A DNA stretch of 64,000 nucleotides from GCA-2720865 sp047630275 (GTDB lineage Bacteria; Bdellovibrionota; Bacteriovoracia; Bacteriovoracales; Bacteriovoracaceae). The stretch covers positions 558,001 through 622,000 of the forward strand of contig JBLHVN010000001.1 in assembly GCA_047630275.1 (NCBI GenBank). Direction: 5' to 3'. The notes under the pieces were generated by a model. That model was given only the letters and a program-made list of their open reading frames with translations. It was not told the origin of the DNA and did no database searches. The translations under genes were made by a program, and so were the position numbers. This document shows, piece by piece, positions 44,763 to 52,138 of the stretch; within the stretch, counting starts at the first letter, position 1; every line of letters starts with the position of its first letter.

Positions 44763-46016
44763 GATCAAAGTTTAAGAACACTCTTTAGTGCCGATAAGGT
44801 TTCAAAGGTAGATAATCAGCCTGAGGTCTTAGACTTCAATGAAATCTGCCATAAAAAGCTAGATCAATACCTCTCTAAGCTTGATGAAAAAAAACGCTCT
44901 AATATCGACTCATGCTTAAAGACCCTCTCTCCAGAGTTAACCTTAAAGAACTTATCTGCTGCCTTAAATCAAGATAGGCTAGGTCGGTTCTTGGCCAGGG
45001 AACAGATTCCTCTCTATGCGAGCTTCCTTAAGACTTGTCATGATAAGCTCTCAGAGTTTCACAGCGGTATCCAAAGATTCACAGCAGCGGCCTATGACCT
45101 CTCTTTTGTAAACAGAAAGAAGCCTAAGTCCATCTCTACTCCCAAAGGATATTCTGTCACTAAGTTTTATGGTAATGCCCCTTTGTCTTGTTATAACTCT
45201 GGATTCAAAGCGGCCATGTTCTCTCCCAATAAAGACTCCGATCATGTTGTCTTTGCTATTGCCGGAACAGAGGCCAGTCCCAATTTCTCAGATGGATCAC
45301 CGAGAGAGACCTTTAAAGTTCAACGTAAAGGTGGCTTCTTTAGTGGCGGTAAGATGAAGGAAGTTGAACTCTCTGCTGAAGACTTAGATAAGGAAGATTG
45401 GTCCACAAGCAATGATGGCGCTACAGGTAGAAAACAAGCGGCCACAAAGTGTGCGGCTGAACTTGTTAAAGACGCTATTAGGATCGCTAAGAAACAAAAG
45501 AAAAAGATCATCTTTACAGGCCATAGTCTAGGAGGCGCCCTCTCCCAAGGGCTTTCCTACCGCGTGACTAAGGCCCTTTCCAAAGAATCTGAACCTAGTG
45601 AAGTTCAGTCAGTTAACTTTATGCCAGCTCCTGGCTACTTTACGGTCCCAGAAAATGAACGTGATCAGGTTATCAGAGAAAAGGCCCTTGCTATTAATTA
45701 TGTCTCTGAAGGAGACGTGGTCTCAACCATTCAAGATAATATTATAGCCCGGTCTGGACCTCACTTAGGTGAGACGAGATACATGGAAAGAAAGAAAGAG
45801 ATCGTTGAAGATTTTATTCAAAACGGAAAGTATATTGAGAAGCATTCACTTATCCCTGAATGTTATGGGCCTTTAGGTTGTTCAAAGCATACGGCCGGGC
45901 AAGAGCTCACTGGGAATTATTATAAATACAATGGTGATCTTCATACCCAGAGAAAAGAAATCCTAGAGATGAGAAAGCTTCTTGAAGAAGAAAAACAAAA
46001 AGAAGAAGTTAAATAA
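44760..46016 (+). CDS. Class 3 lipase-like alpha/beta hydrolase
   Basis: The nucleophile elbow GHSLGGALSQ in 'KIIFTGHSLGGALSQGLSYR' is the hallmark of class 3 lipases. The aspartate could be in 'YVSEGDVVSTI' and the histidine in the late 'KHSLIPECYGPLG' region. The frame starts at GTG 44760. There is no signal peptide, so it is either cytoplasmic or exported by a non-Sec route. Residues 1-130 are helical and unrecognised. A hairpin overlaps the start. Confidence 0.75.
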   Translation: MDQSLRTLFSADKVSKVDNQPEVLDFNEICHKKLDQYLSKLDEKKRSNIDSCLKTLSPELTLKNLSAALNQDRLGRFLAREQIPLYASFLKTCHDKLSEFHSGIQRFTAAAYDLSFVNRKKPKSISTPKGYSVTKFYGNAPLSCYNSGFKAAMFSPNKDSDHVVFAIAGTEASPNFSDGSPRETFKVQRKGGFFSGGKMKEVELSAEDLDKEDWSTSNDGATGRKQAATKCAAELVKDAIRIAKKQKKKIIFTGHSLGGALSQGLSYRVTKALSKESEPSEVQSVNFMPAPGYFTVPENERDQVIREKALAINYVSEGDVVSTIQDNIIARSGPHLGETRYMERKKEIVEDFIQNGKYIEKHSLIPECYGPLGCSKHTAGQELTGNYYKYNGDLHTQRKEILEMRKLLEEEKQKEEVK

Positions 46017-46041
46017 AGGCCCTTGATTTAAGGGCCTAAGT
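46013..46041. terminator. Terminator hairpin between convergent genes
   Basis: AGGCCCTT (46017-46024) and AAGGGCCT (46030-46037) flank GATTT. The T-rich tail (TTTATTT) lies on the minus strand, so it mainly ends the 46046-46498 transcript. Confidence 0.7.
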
Positions 46042-46045
46042 ATTC

Positions 46046-46498
46046 TTAAAGTGCTGTAAAAGAAAAGCTTCCGTACTGAGGAGAGTCGTGGCACCAATCA
46101 TTTGAAGTCTTGGTTTCACCCTTTAAAGACGTTAGCTTTAAAAGATTTCCTTGAGTATCAATATTTGCTGTTCCTGATATTGAGTAGGATGATGAACGAT
46201 CACAAACTCCATCAGAGACTTCTTTAGAAACAAGATCAAACTTAACTTCATAGCCTGTGGCCGTTTTCTTACCTTGTAAGTTTCTTGTTATCTTAAGAGT
46301 ATCTTCGCTATCAAGGCTAAGCTCTATAGCTGCCGTAGATGTTTCAAAGACATTAAGCTCTGCCTTTAAAGACTTGATACAAACAGTGCTTGGAAGCTTT
46401 AAGCTGCCAACAGAGCTGATTGAATCATTTTGAAAACATGCTGCCCTTAGATTTGAAGATAGAATAACTAACGCAATTAGAATTAACGAATTTCTCAT
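46046..46498 (-). CDS. Small secreted protein with four cysteines, unknown function
   Basis: From ATG 46498, preceded by GAGGGG, the 150-residue product has a signal peptide ending 'NLRA|A'. The beta-rich mature part has cysteines in 'ACFQN', 'TVCIKS', 'GVCDRSS' and 'DWCHDS', suggesting two disulfides. The longer frame to 46561 would place 21 residues before the signal and is disfavoured. No family is recognised. A perfect 12-base palindrome lies about 30 bases upstream. Confidence 0.6.
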   Translation of the reverse strand: MRNSLILIALVILSSNLRAACFQNDSISSVGSLKLPSTVCIKSLKAELNVFETSTAAIELSLDSEDTLKITRNLQGKKTATGYEVKFDLVSKEVSDGVCDRSSSYSISGTANIDTQGNLLKLTSLKGETKTSNDWCHDSPQYGSFSFTAL

Positions 46499-46528
46499 AA
46501 TAGACCCCTCTATTTTATAAATTTTTTT

Positions 46529-46540
46529 GGAATATATTCC
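46529..46540. promoter_or_regulatory. Perfect 12-base palindrome upstream of 46498
   Basis: GGAATATATTCC lies in the leader/promoter region of the small secreted protein gene and could be an operator. No regulator is known from the sequence. Confidence 0.3.
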
Positions 46541-46611
46541 TGTAAATGGGATATGGCCCATAAATTGAAGAAATTACAGTGTAGGCCTAGTAAAGTCGGG
46601 AGGTTGTAGAG

Positions 46612-46639
46612 TAAAGAACTTCTATTGAACTGCCGATAA
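46612..46639 (+). promoter_or_regulatory. Sigma-28 (FliA)-like promoter before 46660
   Basis: TAAAGAAC (46612-46619), 12 bases, GCCGATAA (46632-46639). The -10 is a perfect consensus match; the spacing is one base long. Confidence 0.65.
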
Positions 46640-46659
46640 GCTTGAATAGGGAGAGTCTT

Positions 46660-47085
46660 ATGAAATCATTGATCTTGTTGCTTACTATCTTTGGGTCTAT
46701 CAGTACTGTTTGGGCGACTGAGCGCTTTGAAGCTTGTTCACAGATCAATTCAAAAAAGTTTCCTGAAGAGTACAGAGCCTGCCTTAGGTCTGAAATTGTG
46801 AAAAAACCTACTGCACCTTGTTCGGAGATCAATAAAAAGAAGTATCCTGAAGAATATAAGCACTGCCTAAAGTTTGAAAAAAGAAAAGATGAATTAGATC
46901 GTTTTTCACAGTGCACGAAAGTAACGGGGAAAAGCATAAGCTGCCCAGAAGGGACTTATGAATTTGTAAGCTCTGAAGCTGGTAAACAGATCAAAGAAGT
47001 CCTAGGAAGAGATGGAAAAGCTAAGAAGCTTGATATCAAACTCTTTGAAAGGGAAGTTGCTCCTCAAAAGGGACTAACAAAGTAA
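46660..47085 (+). CDS. Small secreted protein with a duplicated cysteine motif
   Basis: ATG 46660 follows AGGGAGAG; an upstream TTG (46642) is not needed. A signal peptide (cleavage after 'VWA') precedes two copies of a short motif: 'CSQINSKKFPEEYRACL' and 'CSEINKKKYPEEYKHCL'. Each has cysteines 16 residues apart that could make a disulfide-closed helical hairpin. A third C-x-C region ('QCTKVTGKSISC') follows, and the C-terminal 60 residues are basic. No family is recognised. It has a clear sigma-28-like promoter. Confidence 0.65.
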   Translation: MKSLILLLTIFGSISTVWATERFEACSQINSKKFPEEYRACLRSEIVKKPTAPCSEINKKKYPEEYKHCLKFEKRKDELDRFSQCTKVTGKSISCPEGTYEFVSSEAGKQIKEVLGRDGKAKKLDIKLFEREVAPQKGLTK

Positions 47086-47128
47086 GTTATATTTTGTGTT
47101 AAGAAGGCTTATTCGCTAAACTATTTAA

Positions 47129-48124
47129 ATGGAAAATAGAATAAGCACTGGATCCCTTTTTACTTTGGCCATCATAGCCGTTGCCGTCGTCTTAAAGTTT
47201 GCGAGCGCCGTCTTTGTTCCTTTTATCTTTAGCCTATTTATTTATTACTCAGTCCTTCCTTTGGTTGAATGGATAGAGAAAAAGTTCAAACTCCCTAATA
47301 GTGTGTCCTCAATCTTAAGCCTTGTCATAGTTGCCGTGGTTATCACTTTGCTTGTTATGGGAAGCATGATGAGTTTAAAGGGTTTTATTTCTGGAGCGGA
47401 TTTATATAAAGAAAAGTTTCTTCTTTTCGGTCAAAGCAGCGTGGATTTCTTAACAGATAGGGGTGTTCCCTTAGATAGGAATCAAATTCTAGGTTATATT
47501 GCAAAGTTTCCCATTCTTGGGTTTATTAAAAAGATGGGAGGAAGCCTCACTAGTGTTGTAGGGGATTCTCTTCTTGTTGGAATCTTTCTTCTCTTTTTAT
47601 TAATGGGCACGAAAAGCTCTGAGGAAGAAGGAGTCTTAAAAAAGATAGGTCATGGTATTTCAAAGTACACTACTAATAAGATCTTTATCTCTATCCTAAC
47701 TTCAATTCTTAGCTACGCCTTGATGGCCATTGTGCGCTTAGATTTGGCCCTTATGTTCGCGATCCTGACTTTTATGTTGAACTTCATTCCTAATGTGGGG
47801 AGCCTCTTTGCGGTCCTCATTACGGTACCAGTGGTATTTCTTCAATATGGAGTGAGTTGGCAGCCTATTGTCTTACTTCCTGGACTTCTCATTATTCAGT
47901 TTCTAGTTGGAAATGTTCTAGAGCCAAAGCTTATGGGAGATGATCTTGGTCTTCATCCTATTACAATTCTTTTGGCTCTGATCCTCTGGGGAATGATCTG
48001 GGGAATTCCTGGGATGTTTCTTGCCGTACCTCTCACTGCTGCTCTAAAGATTGTCTGCGAGGAATTTGAATACACTCGGCATATTAGTAAAATGATGTCG
48101 GGAGAGCTAAAGGCCCTCCCGTAA
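47129..48124 (+). CDS. AI-2E family (UPF0118) permease-like protein
   Basis: A 331-residue membrane protein with about seven or eight hydrophobic helices and the family sequences 'FILSLFIYYSVLPLVEWIEK'-like opening, 'MFAILTFMLNFIPNVGSLFA', 'IIQFLVGNVLEPKLMGDDLG' and 'LILWGMIWGIPGMFLAVPLT'. The AI-2E family includes putative autoinducer exporters and Na+/H+ antiporters, so the substrate cannot be told from sequence. It stands alone, 44 bases after the secreted protein gene. Confidence 0.88.
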   Translation: MENRISTGSLFTLAIIAVAVVLKFASAVFVPFIFSLFIYYSVLPLVEWIEKKFKLPNSVSSILSLVIVAVVITLLVMGSMMSLKGFISGADLYKEKFLLFGQSSVDFLTDRGVPLDRNQILGYIAKFPILGFIKKMGGSLTSVVGDSLLVGIFLLFLLMGTKSSEEEGVLKKIGHGISKYTTNKIFISILTSILSYALMAIVRLDLALMFAILTFMLNFIPNVGSLFAVLITVPVVFLQYGVSWQPIVLLPGLLIIQFLVGNVLEPKLMGDDLGLHPITILLALILWGMIWGIPGMFLAVPLTAALKIVCEEFEYTRHISKMMSGELKALP

Positions 48125-48129
48125 ACTGA

Positions 48130-49599
48130 TTATTCTACTTTATCTAAGATCTTAAGAAGCTCTAAGAATTCTGCGTGAGGGATGTCCTCTTTTTTCGTCT
48201 CAGTGTTTTCGTACTTATCATAAAGCTTCTTATAAAAAAGAGCGTCATGCTTAACTCCTACATTAAAAGTATGCTTTGAAGGAGCTCCGCCCACTGGTCT
48301 ATTTGAAGGAATCTGTGAATAGAAAACATAGTCCATTCTCTTAATTCCAAGCTTCTTCATAACAGATTTCTTCTTAAGAGAATCGATATAAGAATGAAAA
48401 GCAGGTCTTGGTTGAAAGTCTTCTTTATCATTTGATGCCGTAAAACCTAGGGCTTCACCTGCTTCTCCAAAGACACTCGCCGCTCTTAAAGGAATGGCCA
48501 AGTTGTTAAGATCAACAACACGGTTCCAAAGAGTTCTTGTATGATTACCTTTAATACCCGCAAGCACTAGGCCTTTTGCCGTTTCAGTCGTGCAGTTAAA
48601 TTCAAGAGTGATATCAAGCTTCTCTGTTCTAAACTTAATATGAGAAGGCTCCATAAAGTCTCTAAAGGTCTGAAGCTTGTCTTTATCAATTCCATAAACG
48701 AGGAAAGTATAGGTTGGTCTATAATTATTCTGACCTTGAACTAGGTTAGAAAAATAATTGGTTAAAGAAGTGTTTCCTGAAAGGATGTCTTTTCCGTTTG
48801 TTACATAGGCGTTTGATACTTCACCTCTTAGAGTGAGGTCATCTTTAACTTCTCCAACACCAGCGACGAAGTGACCATTCACAGATCCAAAAGAGTCTCC
48901 TTGGCGACCTGAAAGAGTCACTAAGAAGACAGACTCACCAGGCTTAACGCTATAACCTTTTTTATTGTAAACAGTGGTTCTAAAAGAGTTATTAGACTTT
49001 GAGATATCATTCTTATAAACACGTTTTTCAATAAACTTATAAGGGTTCTTGGCGATTTCTTTATCATAAGGAGAGCTTGCAGCAGGGGCAGCACTAAAGA
49101 GTCCCGTTGGTGTAAGGGCCTGCATAATAAAGACACCGCTTCCAACTCTTCCTTCAGCGATAACTTCTTTACCGATGAAAGACTTCTTTGATTTTTCATC
49201 AAACTCATAATTATTAAGGTTCTTTGTATAACCAAAGCTTACTTCTTGAGTGCCTATTTGGTAGCGTCCCGTTCCTTCATTATATTCAAGAGTCCCTGTT
49301 AGCGACTCGGCGCCAGGAATATTCGTTGGAGTTTGCTCGAGAGAGAAGACAGATCCTTTTAACTCACCTTTAAATTCATATGAATAAGGATTTCCATCTG
49401 ATTGAGTCACATAAGTCGGATTTGCTAAGGATGGAAGAGAGAGCTTAATCACATCACTAGTTTCTATTTGAAACTGACCTTTTGGAGAATTGATCCCAAA
49501 GGTTCCATCATTATTGTCGATGAGAGATCCGGTTAAGAAATCCGCTGCATAAACATTTGAAACAACAGAGAGGAGGAGAAGGGCGTGTCTAAACTTCAT
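48130..49599 (-). CDS. Secreted protein of unknown function
   Basis: A signal peptide (cleavage after 'VYA') is followed by about 470 residues, beta-rich in the first half ('FLTGSLIDNNDGTFGINSPK') and mixed in the second. Sequence such as 'VFLVTLSGRQGDSFGSVNGH' and 'IKGNHTRTLWNRVVDLNNLA' is distinctive but recalls no family to me. It is probably periplasmic or secreted. It converges on the AI-2E-type gene with five bases between stops. Confidence 0.6.
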   Translation of the reverse strand: MKFRHALLLLSVVSNVYAADFLTGSLIDNNDGTFGINSPKGQFQIETSDVIKLSLPSLANPTYVTQSDGNPYSYEFKGELKGSVFSLEQTPTNIPGAESLTGTLEYNEGTGRYQIGTQEVSFGYTKNLNNYEFDEKSKKSFIGKEVIAEGRVGSGVFIMQALTPTGLFSAAPAASSPYDKEIAKNPYKFIEKRVYKNDISKSNNSFRTTVYNKKGYSVKPGESVFLVTLSGRQGDSFGSVNGHFVAGVGEVKDDLTLRGEVSNAYVTNGKDILSGNTSLTNYFSNLVQGQNNYRPTYTFLVYGIDKDKLQTFRDFMEPSHIKFRTEKLDITLEFNCTTETAKGLVLAGIKGNHTRTLWNRVVDLNNLAIPLRAASVFGEAGEALGFTASNDKEDFQPRPAFHSYIDSLKKKSVMKKLGIKRMDYVFYSQIPSNRPVGGAPSKHTFNVGVKHDALFYKKLYDKYENTETKKEDIPHAEFLELLKILDKVE

Positions 49600-50087
49600 T
49601 TTATACCTTTGGCTTAATTTAATAGTGACTAAATCTTAGCCTCAGAAAGGCTGGAGGGGGCTTTTCTTGAAAGGTTTTCAGGTGTGTATAAAGTTTTGAC
49701 AGGGCTAAAGTTTGGGAATTGTTGGGGGGCTTAAGATATTTTTGGGGGTTTGCGAAGATACTCCGCGGGCCGGCCATGCGCTACCGCTTATGACCGTCTG
49801 TACGACCATTAGTTTAAAAAATCTTTGATTTTGAATTTCGATACTGAGTAGGGAAATGATTTTTGTGGAGGTATGCGAAGATACTCCGCGGGCCGGCTAC
49901 GCGCTAACGCTTCTAGCCGTCTGTACGACCATTAGTTCAAAAAATCTTTGATTTTTGAGTTTGATATTGAGTAGGGATAAGATTTTTTTGGGGGTTTGCG
50001 AAGATACTCCGCGGGCCGGCCATGCGCTACCGCTTATGACCGTCTGTACGACCATTAGTTCAAAAAATCTTTGATTTTTTAAACTAA
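49600..50087. other. Gene-free region dominated by tandem repeats
   Basis: Almost 490 bases without a protein gene. 49600-49740 would hold the promoter of the 48130-49599 gene and G-rich stretches. From 49741 to the 3' end of tRNA-Val it consists of three repeat units. Confidence 0.6.
49741..50087 (-). repeat. Three tandem 123-bp structured repeats abutting tRNA-Val
   Basis: The landmark TGCGAAGATACTCCGCGGG starts at 49751, 49874 and 49997, exactly 123 bases apart. Each unit holds a CCGCGG palindrome, a nested hairpin built on GCG-CTAC(or CTAA)-CGC, a conserved CGTCTGTACGACCATTAGTT block, and an AT-rich hairpin (AAAAAATC-TTT-GATTTT). Copies 1 and 3 are nearly identical; copy 2 differs mainly in the outer hairpin arms, where some changes keep pairing. 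The third unit ends at the tRNA CCA. No ORF is present. Confidence 0.85.
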
Positions 50088-50163
50088 TGGTGGGCGTTGA
50101 CGGGATCGAACCGCCGACATCTACCTTGTAAGGGTAGCGCTCTCCCAGCTGAGCTAAACGCCC
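50088..50163 (-). tRNA. tRNA-Val (anticodon TAC)
   Basis: The minus strand folds into a standard cloverleaf. The acceptor stem GGGCGTT pairs with AACGCCC, the D-arm reads GCTCAGCTGGGAGAGC, the anticodon stem CTACC/GGTAG encloses loop CTTACAA (anticodon TAC, plus-strand 50128-50130), and the T-arm contains GGTTCGATCC. The terminal CCA is encoded (50088-50090). It has 76 bases. Repeat units begin directly after the CCA. Confidence 0.97.
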
Positions 50164-50227
50164 ACTTATTTAGTGTTCGGCTAAATTAATAGAGCACCCG
50201 AATATTGTCAATGCTTTTGCATCGCGT

Positions 50228-50737
50228 TTATTTACTTGGTTCTTCTATCAATTTGAGGAATTCTCCGTAGCCAGCTTTTTCCATTTCTTCTTTAGGGATA
50301 AACTTCAAAGAGGCTGAGTTGATGCAATAGCGCATGCCTGTGGGCTTTGGGCCATCATTGAAGAGGTGACCAAGATGGCTATCGGCATGCTTTGACCGCA
50401 CCTCGGTTCTTTTCATAAAAAACTTTCGATCAGTTTTTTCCGTCACGTTCTCTTTGACGAGAGTTTGGTAAAAAGAAGGCCAGCCCGTGCCTGAATCAAA
50501 CTTATGAGTTGAAGCAAAGAGAGGTTCCCCAGAGACGATGTCTACGTAGATACCAGCTCTTTTATTGTCGTTATACTCATTGCTAAAAGGCGGCTCTGTT
50601 CCGTCTTTTTGAGTCACTTTCTTTTGTATAGGGCTTAAGGCCTCAATAGCCTTTTCTTTGTCAAACTTCACTTCATAACTCCAGCCTGCTTGAGGAAATA
50701 ATAATTGAATCGATAATACTAAGATTAGTTTTTTCAT
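50228..50737 (-). CDS. msrB: Periplasmic methionine-R-sulfoxide reductase MsrB
   Basis: MsrB reduces the R-epimer of methionine sulfoxide in proteins. From ATG 50737 the product has a signal peptide ('KKLILVLSIQLLFPQAGWS') and then the domain: 'FDSGTGWPSFYQ', 'DSHLGHLFNDGPKPTGMRY', and the catalytic cysteine in 'RYCINSASLKF'. The two zinc CxxC pairs of many MsrBs are replaced ('GEPLFASTHKF', 'VRSKHADSHLGH'), a known zinc-free variant. The longer frame to 50809 would overlap the upstream glycosyltransferase and hide the signal peptide, so it is rejected. Confidence 0.9.
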   Translation of the reverse strand: MKKLILVLSIQLLFPQAGWSYEVKFDKEKAIEALSPIQKKVTQKDGTEPPFSNEYNDNKRAGIYVDIVSGEPLFASTHKFDSGTGWPSFYQTLVKENVTEKTDRKFFMKRTEVRSKHADSHLGHLFNDGPKPTGMRYCINSASLKFIPKEEMEKAGYGEFLKLIEEPSK

Positions 50738-50774
50738 ATAAGTTAGTCTTTCTAAAGGCCGTTTTGTTACAGCT

Positions 50775-51902
50775 TTATCCTTTACCGAGCAGTCTTTTAT
50801 AGATTTCAATTGTTTGCAAGGCTAATTTATCCCATGAGAAATCTTTTGATCTCGCTTTGGCGTCCTTAGAGAGCTTTTCTCTAACTTCTTTGGAGTTCGC
50901 AACCTTTGAGATCATATCCGCTAAATGAGAGGCATCATTTAAATCAAAAACTAAGCCTCCCTTTCCTAAAACTTCTGGTAGTGAAGCCTGGTCTGAAACA
51001 AATGTTGGACAGGCACTGGCCATGGCCTCACAGACTTGCAGGCCAAAGCCTTCGTAACGAGACGGGTAAGCGAAGGCCTCCGCTCCTTGGTAAAAAGCAG
51101 GTAGGTCCTCATCTTTTATGTAGCCACTAAAGTGAACCAAAGAGTTGATGCCTAATTCTGTGGCTATTTTTTCAAGCTCAGAGGTATCACCCCCTCCACC
51201 TAAGACTAGTCTATGTTTAGTAAGAGAGGCTTTGGCAAAGGCTTCTAGTAAAAAGGGAAGGTTCTTTCTTTCATCAAAGCCTCCCACATAGAAAAAATAG
51301 GGAAAATCTATATTGTAATTCTTAAGGGCCGCTGCTTTTTCTTCATCGCTTAATCTTACTTCGAACTCTTTTGGGTGAGCTTCGTAAGTGACGCTGATCT
51401 TTTCCTTAGGAATATTCAATTCATTAATAAGATCTAACTTGGCGTGCTGGCTCACAGTGATTATATGATCGGCCACTCTCGGGGCCATGGATTGAATGAA
51501 TCTATACTTGAGTGAACTAGGTTTCATCTTTTCTTTAAAACTTAGGAGAGGAAAGTGAAACTTCTGTTCAATAGCGTCATGAAGGGTAAGCACTTTTAAG
51601 CAAGGGGACTTGATAGGAAGGCCATAATTAAAAGGGGAGTGAAGAATATCCACGCGGTCTTCTTTGCACCACTTTGGTAGAAGGATCTGTTCCCAATAAA
51701 GATAATTTGATCCCGGAGCACTTCGGTAGGTTATACCCTTTCCTTTGAACCTCTCTTTAAAGTCAGGATGAATCTCCTCCCTACTGTAAAGGCAGAGGTT
51801 AAGCCCTTTATGCATGAGAGCTTCGATGAGAGAGGTGGTATAACGGTTCCAACCCCGAAGGTGAGAATCGTATAAGAGGGAAGTATTTAGTGCTATTTTC
51901 AT
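50775..51902 (-). CDS. Family 4 glycosyltransferase (GT-B fold)
   Basis: The N-terminal domain ('LNTSLLYDSHLRGWNRYTTS') and the C-terminal nucleotide-sugar half fit GT4. 'FFYVGGFDERKNLPFLLEAF', 'LVHFSGYIKDEDLPAFYQGA' and the EX7E-type 'SRYEGFGLQVCEAMASACP' are visible. It probably adds a hexose during LPS or exopolysaccharide synthesis on the cytoplasmic face. The acceptor is unknown and no polysaccharide cluster surrounds it. msrB follows 37 bases downstream and may be on the same transcript. Confidence 0.87.
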   Translation of the reverse strand: MKIALNTSLLYDSHLRGWNRYTTSLIEALMHKGLNLCLYSREEIHPDFKERFKGKGITYRSAPGSNYLYWEQILLPKWCKEDRVDILHSPFNYGLPIKSPCLKVLTLHDAIEQKFHFPLLSFKEKMKPSSLKYRFIQSMAPRVADHIITVSQHAKLDLINELNIPKEKISVTYEAHPKEFEVRLSDEEKAAALKNYNIDFPYFFYVGGFDERKNLPFLLEAFAKASLTKHRLVLGGGGDTSELEKIATELGINSLVHFSGYIKDEDLPAFYQGAEAFAYPSRYEGFGLQVCEAMASACPTFVSDQASLPEVLGKGGLVFDLNDASHLADMISKVANSKEVREKLSKDAKARSKDFSWDKLALQTIEIYKRLLGKG

Positions 51903-52138
51903 TGGTTTTAAGCTTAACCTAGAGCGCTAATATTATAACCTTGCACTGTGGCAGTAGCCCTTTCTAATGGAATCAAATGAATTTTCCTGAGGATAATACT
52001 TGAGTCATGAGTCAATTAGTAAATTAAACGTGACACAAACGGTTTATTGCAAGTTTTTCCTCCTTTTTAGGAAGTCAAAAGAGAGCATAATTGATAAAGT
52101 ATTCACGAATTTTTAATAGCGACGATAAGGATTTCCTA

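Noticed and set aside
49741..50087. CRISPR array
   Set aside because: Units are 123 bp and repetitive throughout, without short repeats alternating with unique spacers; no cas gene is near.
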